Source of the DNA: Candidatus Galligastranaerophilus intestinigallinarum
GTDB lineage: Bacteria > Cyanobacteriota > Vampirovibrionia > Gastranaerophilales > Gastranaerophilaceae
DNA length: 8,099 bases
Direction: 5' to 3'
Assembly (NCBI GenBank): GCA_018715855.1
Contig: DVKW01000191.1
Span: 1 to 8,099, forward strand
Position 1 is the first letter of the stretch. Every line of letters begins with the position of its first letter. The notes beneath the pieces were generated by a model. The model saw only the letters and a list, made by a program, of their open reading frames with translations. It was not told the origin of the DNA and did no database searches. A program made the position numbers and the translations under genes. This document shows, piece after piece, positions 6,560 through 8,099 of this stretch.

Positions 6560-7122
6560 TATTCTTTGTTTTCCTCATCGTCTTCAACCGCAACATTTAC
6601 CATCGTTGGTCTTAAAACTCTGTCAAAAAGCTGATACCCTGCTTGAAGCTCTGCTATAACCGTGTGGGGTTCAACATCGTTTGTTTTTGTTTGCATAACA
6701 GCTTCCATTAAGTTTGGGTCAAAGGGTTTATCTTTGGCTTCAATTTTTTTCAAGCCGATTTTTTCCAAAATGTCTAAAAATTGCTTTGTGCAAATTTCAT
6801 AACTGTCTTTAATTGTTTTTATATCTTCCGTTTTTTCAATTGAATTTTTGGCTCTTTCCAATGTATCCAAAACAGGAATAATTTTTTTCAACGTATCTTC
6901 TGCGCCATATTTTAAAAGGCTTTCTCTTTCTTGTGCTTGGCGCTTTCTGTAGTTGTCAAAATCGGCTGCAAGCCTTAAATATTTATTATTTATATCGTCT
7001 AATTCTTTTTTAAATTCTTCTTCTTTAGATTCAATATTTTCTTCTTTTATATCTTCTTTTGTTTCTTCTTTAATTTCTTCGTTTTCTGCAAACGGGTTTG
7101 TTTGGTTTTTATCATCGGACAT
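6559..7122 (-). CDS. grpE: GrpE, nucleotide exchange factor of DnaK
   Basis: A 187-residue GrpE, which releases ADP from DnaK as a homodimer. The N-terminal 40 residues are very rich in Glu and Lys and lead into the long dimer helix (about 30-90, with YLRLAADFDNYRKRQAQE). The C-terminal beta domain shows the family signature: FDPNLMEAV, then VIAELQAGYQLFDRVLRPTMV. The usual His of the FDP-x-x-HEAV motif is Met here, a minor change. The ATG has AAGGAGC 10 nt upstream (complement of about 7131-7137), and a good promoter lies about 50 nt upstream. It is the first gene of a four-gene operon with dnaJ, the propeller gene and the methyltransferase gene. Neither hrcA nor dnaK is adjacent, unlike the common hrcA-grpE-dnaK-dnaJ order. 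Confidence 0.96.
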   Translation of the reverse strand: MSDDKNQTNPFAENEEIKEETKEDIKEENIESKEEEFKKELDDINNKYLRLAADFDNYRKRQAQERESLLKYGAEDTLKKIIPVLDTLERAKNSIEKTEDIKTIKDSYEICTKQFLDILEKIGLKKIEAKDKPFDPNLMEAVMQTKTNDVEPHTVIAELQAGYQLFDRVLRPTMVNVAVEDDEENKE

Positions 7123-7165
7123 AAAGTTTTAGCTCCTTATTATCACATTTTAAGACAATAATTAC

Positions 7166-7193
7166 ATTATAGATTATCAAATCTTTTTGTCTA
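7166..7193 (-). promoter_or_regulatory. Sigma70-type promoter of the grpE-dnaJ operon
   Basis: On the - strand, TAGACA (complement of 7188-7193; five of six -35 bases) and a perfect TATAAT (complement of 7166-7171) are separated by 16 nt. Transcription would start near 7159, giving a leader of about 36 nt before grpE that contains the AAGGAG ribosome site. No CIRCE-type inverted repeat (TTAGCACTC-N9-GAGTGCTAA) is visible, so HrcA control is not supported. Confidence 0.65.
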
Positions 7194-7299
7194 TTTAATT
7201 TAATTATTTATTAATATTTTAATTTGTTAAAAGAACATTATCTTTTGTTGCCATAGGGTTTAGCTTATTGTAAACTTGAATGTAGGGAAAAGTTTTTAT

Positions 7300-7313
7300 A
7301 GGAAAAGGTTTTG
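7300..7313 (+). promoter_or_regulatory. Ribosome binding site and forced TTG start of obgE
   Basis: AGGAAAAGG ends 2 nt before the TTG; pairing through its first half (AGGAAA) leaves a normal 5-nt gap. The in-frame TAG at 7299-7301 overlaps the start of this site, so no upstream start is possible, and the next in-frame Met (codon 54) would remove conserved Obg sequence. Confidence 0.75.
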
Positions 7314-8099
7314 GCACAATTTATTGATAAAGTAAAAATTAAAGTTGAATCAGGAAAAGGCGGCAATGGCGCAGTTGCTTGGCATAGAGAAAAATATGTT
7401 GATAAAGGCGGCCCGGATGGCGGCGATGGGGGAGATGGCGGCAGCGTTTATTTTGTAGCAGATAACAGCATGACAACTTTATTGGATTTTACCTACAGGT
7501 CAATTTTTCAGGCTCAAAACGGCGAAAACGGCAGAATTAAAAACCAATACGGAAAAAACGGCAAAGATATTTATGTAAAAGTACCGGTTGGAACAATTGT
7601 TCGTGATTTAAAAACGGGCGATATTATTGCCGATATGAATGAAGATGAAAAAACGATTTTAATTGCAAAAGGCGGCCGTGGCGGCAGAGGAAATGCAAAA
7701 TTTGCAACATCAACTTCCCGTGCCCCTCAATTTTCTGAACCGGGTGAAGCATCAGTTGAAAGAGAATTAGAACTTGAATTAAAACTGATTGCAGATATAG
7801 GCTTATTGGGCATGCCAAATGCGGGAAAATCCAGCTTTATTTCAAGAATATCATCTGCTAAGCCAAAAATTGCGGATTACCCCTTTACAACTCTTGTTCC
7901 CCATTTAGGTGTTGTTAAAAACCCTGATGGCAGAAATTTTGTTGTGGCAGATATCCCGGGGCTAATTGAAGGTGCGCATTTAGGGGTTGGTTTGGGGTAT
8001 GAATTTTTAAGGCATGTTGAAAGGTGCAAATTCTTTATTCATATTGTTGATATGACAGAAGAAAACCCTGTTGAAAATTATAAAAAAATAAACAATGAA
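7311..8099 (+). CDS. obgE: GTPase Obg/CgtA, 5' part
   Basis: The first 263 residues of the Obg GTPase, cut by the window end. Obg is an essential ribosome-associated GTPase involved in 50S assembly and the stringent response. The N-terminal Obg fold (about 1-158) shows its glycine-rich loops, such as GKGGNGAVAW (15-24), GGPDGGDGGDGGSV (33-46) and KGGRGGRGNAKFATS (120-134). The G domain begins at about 160, with the P-loop GMPNAGKS (167-174), switch I DYPFTTLVPHLGVV (189-202) and G3 DIPGLIEGAHLGVGLG (214-229). The NKxD motif and C-terminal domain lie beyond the window. The start must be TTG: an in-frame TAG at 7299-7301 precedes it, no ATG or GTG lies between, and the conserved FIDKVKI sequence begins three residues later. 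AGGAAAAGG (7300-7308) serves as ribosome site. It is divergent from grpE. Confidence 0.96.
   Translation, partial: MAQFIDKVKIKVESGKGGNGAVAWHREKYVDKGGPDGGDGGDGGSVYFVADNSMTTLLDFTYRSIFQAQNGENGRIKNQYGKNGKDIYVKVPVGTIVRDLKTGDIIADMNEDEKTILIAKGGRGGRGNAKFATSTSRAPQFSEPGEASVERELELELKLIADIGLLGMPNAGKSSFISRISSAKPKIADYPFTTLVPHLGVVKNPDGRNFVVADIPGLIEGAHLGVGLGYEFLRHVERCKFFIHIVDMTEENPVENYKKINNE

Noticed and set aside
7123..7310. Promoter for obgE in the divergent gap
   Set aside because: TTGTTG at 7245 and TTGTTA at 7224 lack a convincing -10 at the right distance, so I do not report a promoter although one must lie here or nearby.

Overview
The window is a compact, AT-rich bacterial chromosome segment with seven complete genes and one gene cut by each edge. 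The largest gaps between genes are about 235 and 190 nt. It looks like ordinary chromosomal backbone: I see no insertion sequence, CRISPR array, tRNA or rRNA. The contents suggest an anaerobe: an activase/dehydratase-type Fe-S pair, an OadG-type decarboxylase gamma subunit and a sodium/proton antiporter-like carrier. I cannot fix the taxon from sequence alone. A gut-type low-GC lineage such as Vampirovibrionia (Gastranaerophilales) or Elusimicrobiota would fit, but this is a guess.

Region 1 (1-1293, + strand) holds the end of a possible 2-hydroxyacyl-CoA dehydratase D-component (HgdB)-like protein, then a divergent HgdC/BadF-type ASKHA ATPase. The two overlap by one base (TAATG). The ATPase keeps the two cysteines that hold the bridging [4Fe-4S] cluster in this family, so the pair probably forms an ATP-driven electron-transfer system with an unknown substrate.

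Region 2 (1294-3168, + strand) has a 235-nt intergenic stretch with a candidate weak terminator, a candidate promoter and a long leader. It is followed by a two-gene operon: an OadG-like small membrane subunit and an ArsB/NhaD-type ion transporter. The decarboxylase alpha and beta subunits are not present. The operon ends at a strong hairpin that also serves the convergent operon from the other strand.

Region 3 (3166-7193, - strand) reads grpE - dnaJ - secreted beta-propeller-like protein - O-methyltransferase, with gaps of -1, 13 and 3 nt. A good sigma70-type promoter lies upstream of grpE. dnaK and hrcA are not in the cluster, and I found no CIRCE element.

Region 4 (7311-8099, + strand) is the 5' part of the Obg/CgtA GTPase gene, divergent from grpE, with a forced TTG start. 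It contains the glycine-rich Obg domain and the first half of the G domain.

No single stretch is clearly a new system. The most interesting items are the divergent activase/HgdB-like pair, the OadG subunit paired with an antiporter instead of its usual partners, and the secreted propeller protein inside the chaperone operon.
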